A stretch of 5,823 bases of DNA from JBHICC01 sp046759385 (lineage in GTDB: Bacteria; Pseudomonadota; Gammaproteobacteria; Acidiferrobacterales; SPGG2), in assembly GCA_046759385.1 (NCBI GenBank), contig JBHICC010000078.1, positions 1-5,823 on the forward strand, in the 5' to 3' direction. The notes under the pieces are model-generated. The model was not told the origin of the DNA. It made no database searches and worked only from the letters and a program-made list of their open reading frames with translations. This document shows, piece after piece, positions 4,623 through 5,823 of the stretch. The number at the start of each line of letters is the position of its first letter. Position 1 is the first letter of the stretch. The position numbers and the translations under genes were made by a program.

Positions 4623-5450
4623 AGTCTCGATCTTCTGCACAATAGAATCAAAGTAAAAATCGAATCCTTTATCCTCCTCAGAAATCGAATCTCGCACGGC
4701 GGGCCACTCAGCAGCGTGAAAATCTCGCGTCTCTGATATCTTTCCTAACAGATAGAGCGGAACTTTCTTTGCTTGAAACATGCTTCTTATAAGTTCTAAG
4801 TTTTCTGGTTCAGATAAGTCAAGGTGTTCGGCTTCGATAATGCAATGAATATCGTAAAAATCTCTTGCGCGCGCTACTTTGTGAATTGTTGGTGTGTATT
4901 CAGGCATTTGCTGGCAAATTGCCCGCAACTTCTCAACTCCAATCATGAGAGGTGTATACACATAACAGGAGAAATACTCAACCTCGGCCTCAGTTTTCCC
5001 CTCGCAATATTCATACTTACTAATTTGTATTTTGAATTTTCGTGATCCAGTATGGGCGCCATCGACCGAAACAGATTGGCGTCTCATGTCTTCGAGCTTT
5101 CCTTTGACCTTCTCATATTTATCCCTCTCTATGAGCTTAAATTCTACAGTGTATCCACCCCAGGTTGGATCGTCTGTCAACTCGCTCGGCTTAGGTTCCA
5201 TTCTCTCATCGAAAACCATGTAACCGTTAGCACTCAATCGACCCTGTAGTGCTTTAAACAATCTCGTTCTTGCGCCTTCAAGATTCTTAAAGTCACGACT
5301 CATCGAAAAATCGATGTCTAGCGACGCACGAGATCCGATGCCGTGAATCAAGTTGAGAGCGTTACCCCCTTTGAAAACCAGTGTTTCAAACAGGAAGTCA
5401 TCCGAAACGACCGCGCTTACAATAAGCCGGCGTATTGTTGCGAGATCCAT
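4599..5450 (-). CDS. AbiEii/AbiGii-family nucleotidyltransferase toxin
   Basis: Protein of 283 residues with the AbiEii (DUF1814) nucleotidyltransferase fold. The signature is FKGGNALNLIHGIGSRASLDIDFSM (26-50): GGNAL at 28-32 binds the nucleotide phosphate, R41 and S43 follow, and D45 and D47 are the metal-binding acidic pair. Later motifs are VEKLRAICQQ (172-181) and the conserved RARDFYDIH (194-202). AbiEii and the related MenT toxins are cytoplasmic NTP-dependent transferases; MenT proteins add nucleotides to tRNA acceptor ends and so stop translation. All catalytic residues are present, so it is likely active. Only 25 residues precede FKGG, a short N-terminus. ATG at 5450 is forced by an in-frame TGA at 5454-5456, and its Shine-Dalgarno is weak. 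The gene faces the AbiEi-like antitoxin and overlaps it by 24 nt. It follows hutH on the same strand after 109 bp. Its AT-rich composition suggests transfer. Confidence 0.85.
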   Translation of the reverse strand: MDLATIRRLIVSAVVSDDFLFETLVFKGGNALNLIHGIGSRASLDIDFSMSRDFKNLEGARTRLFKALQGRLSANGYMVFDERMEPKPSELTDDPTWGGYTVEFKLIERDKYEKVKGKLEDMRRQSVSVDGAHTGSRKFKIQISKYEYCEGKTEAEVEYFSCYVYTPLMIGVEKLRAICQQMPEYTPTIHKVARARDFYDIHCIIEAEHLDLSEPENLELIRSMFQAKKVPLYLLGKISETRDFHAAEWPAVRDSISEEDKGFDFYFDSIVQKIETLKPLWVE

Positions 5451-5465
5451 CGGTCAAACTTTTCT

Positions 5466-5548
5466 GTGCTAAAGATAGCAGGTGTTGAGTGCTTCTTATT
5501 ACTCGCTGGTTGACACTTGCAGCTTCAAATCATGCGCTATCTTTGCAC
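5466..5548 (-). promoter_or_regulatory. Long inverted repeat in the toxin leader
   Basis: GTGCTAAAGATAGC (5466-5479) and GCTATCTTTGCAC (5536-5548) are inverted copies that differ by one extra base and enclose 56 nt. In a minus-strand transcript, from hutH or from a promoter within hutH or at its end, they form a 13-bp stem whose 3' arm ends 15 nt before the toxin ATG. The stem could limit ribosome access or the arms could be operator half-sites. It is not followed by a T-run, so it is not a typical terminator. TAATAA (5501-5496, minus) inside the loop is a possible -10, without a clear -35. Confidence 0.45.
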
Positions 5549-5559
5549 TCTATGCTGTC

Positions 5560-5823
5560 TCACCGTAGTCCTTCCAAAAGAGGGTCGATTTCTTCGAGGA
5601 ACGCAAGGGCGATGTTGATGTCGGGCGTCATCTCGCGGTCTTCGGTCCACTCTGGAACTCGCTCACGCAGGGCACCATGAACACGTTCGAGCTGAGCGCT
5701 CGAGGTGAGTGGACGCAGCAGATCGATTCCCTGCGCGGCGGCCAGGAGCTCGATGGCGAGGATGTGTTGTGTGTTAGCGAGTACCTGTTGGAGCTTTAGT
5801 GCCCCCCACATGCCCATCGACAC
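5560..5823 (-). CDS. hutH: Histidine ammonia-lyase, C-terminal 87 residues (partial)
   Basis: The frame is open through the right edge of the window and ends in TGA at 5562-5560, so only the 3' end of the gene is present; the GTG at 5823 is an internal valine. The visible end begins VSMGMWGALKL, matching the HutH stretch '(D)HVSMG...', and continues with HILAIELLAAAQGIDLLRPL, the C-terminal helix bundle typical of HutH. Histidine ammonia-lyase removes ammonia from L-histidine to give urocanate, the first step of the Hut pathway, using an MIO prosthetic group formed from an Ala-Ser-Gly triad that lies outside this window. The closest alternative is another aromatic ammonia-lyase, but the AAAQG(I/V)D-RRPL type of ending favours HutH. 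It probably belongs to a hut operon to the right. Confidence 0.85.
   Translation of the reverse strand: MSMGMWGALKLQQVLANTQHILAIELLAAAQGIDLLRPLTSSAQLERVHGALRERVPEWTEDREMTPDINIALAFLEEIDPLLEGLR

Noticed and set aside
3581..5547. TAGCTTTGCA (3581-3590) and TATCTTTGCA (5538-5547) as direct repeats bounding the toxin-antitoxin module
   Set aside because: Short and imperfect, and each is better explained as an arm of a local inverted repeat; no mobile-element gene is present.
1..5823. tRNA, rRNA, CRISPR array or insertion sequence
   Set aside because: No cloverleaf, rRNA-like stretch, regularly spaced repeats or transposase found by reading.

Overview
This window reads as chromosomal DNA of a moderately GC-rich proteobacterium. 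It is probably gamma- or betaproteobacterial: it has an OmpR/CpxR-type two-component pair next to a Spy/CpxP-like periplasmic protein, a prokaryotic ICMT-type membrane methyltransferase, and the end of a histidine ammonia-lyase gene. The species cannot be named from the sequence.

Left part (1-3299): after a short fragment that may be the end of an outer-membrane protein gene, every gene is on the minus strand. In transcription order they are a Spy/CpxP-like small protein (3299-2778), an isoprenylcysteine methyltransferase-like membrane protein (2665-2195), an OmpR-family response regulator (2073-1366) and its HAMP sensor histidine kinase (1369-101). The last two overlap by 4 nt and form one translational unit. 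The layout resembles an envelope-stress or metal-stress locus of the Cpx/Zra type. The Spy-like protein would be both the periplasmic partner and a target of the regulator, and a Cpx-box-like tandem repeat lies upstream of it.

Middle (3300-3749): 450 bases without a conventional gene, but dense with signals. They include a Cpx-like box, a region of competing hairpins that overlaps a 23-codon reading frame with a near-perfect Shine-Dalgarno sequence, and two 30-bp palindromes with the same TA-rich core. Each palindrome holds the -10 of a promoter whose -35 sits at the same offset. The second palindrome ends two bases before the start codon of the next gene.

Right part (3750-5450): a lower-GC module, apparently acquired. 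It encodes a winged-helix AbiEi-like antitoxin on the plus strand and an AbiEii-like nucleotidyltransferase toxin on the minus strand. This matches a type IV toxin-antitoxin or abortive-infection pair, but the genes face each other and overlap tail to tail by 24 nt, rather than forming the usual co-directional operon. The palindromes are good candidates for operators of the AbiEi-like protein. The toxin lies 109 bp downstream of hutH on the same strand and has its own structured leader. The window ends inside hutH (5560-5823).

The most unusual content is the convergent AbiE-like pair together with its duplicated palindromic promoter-operators.
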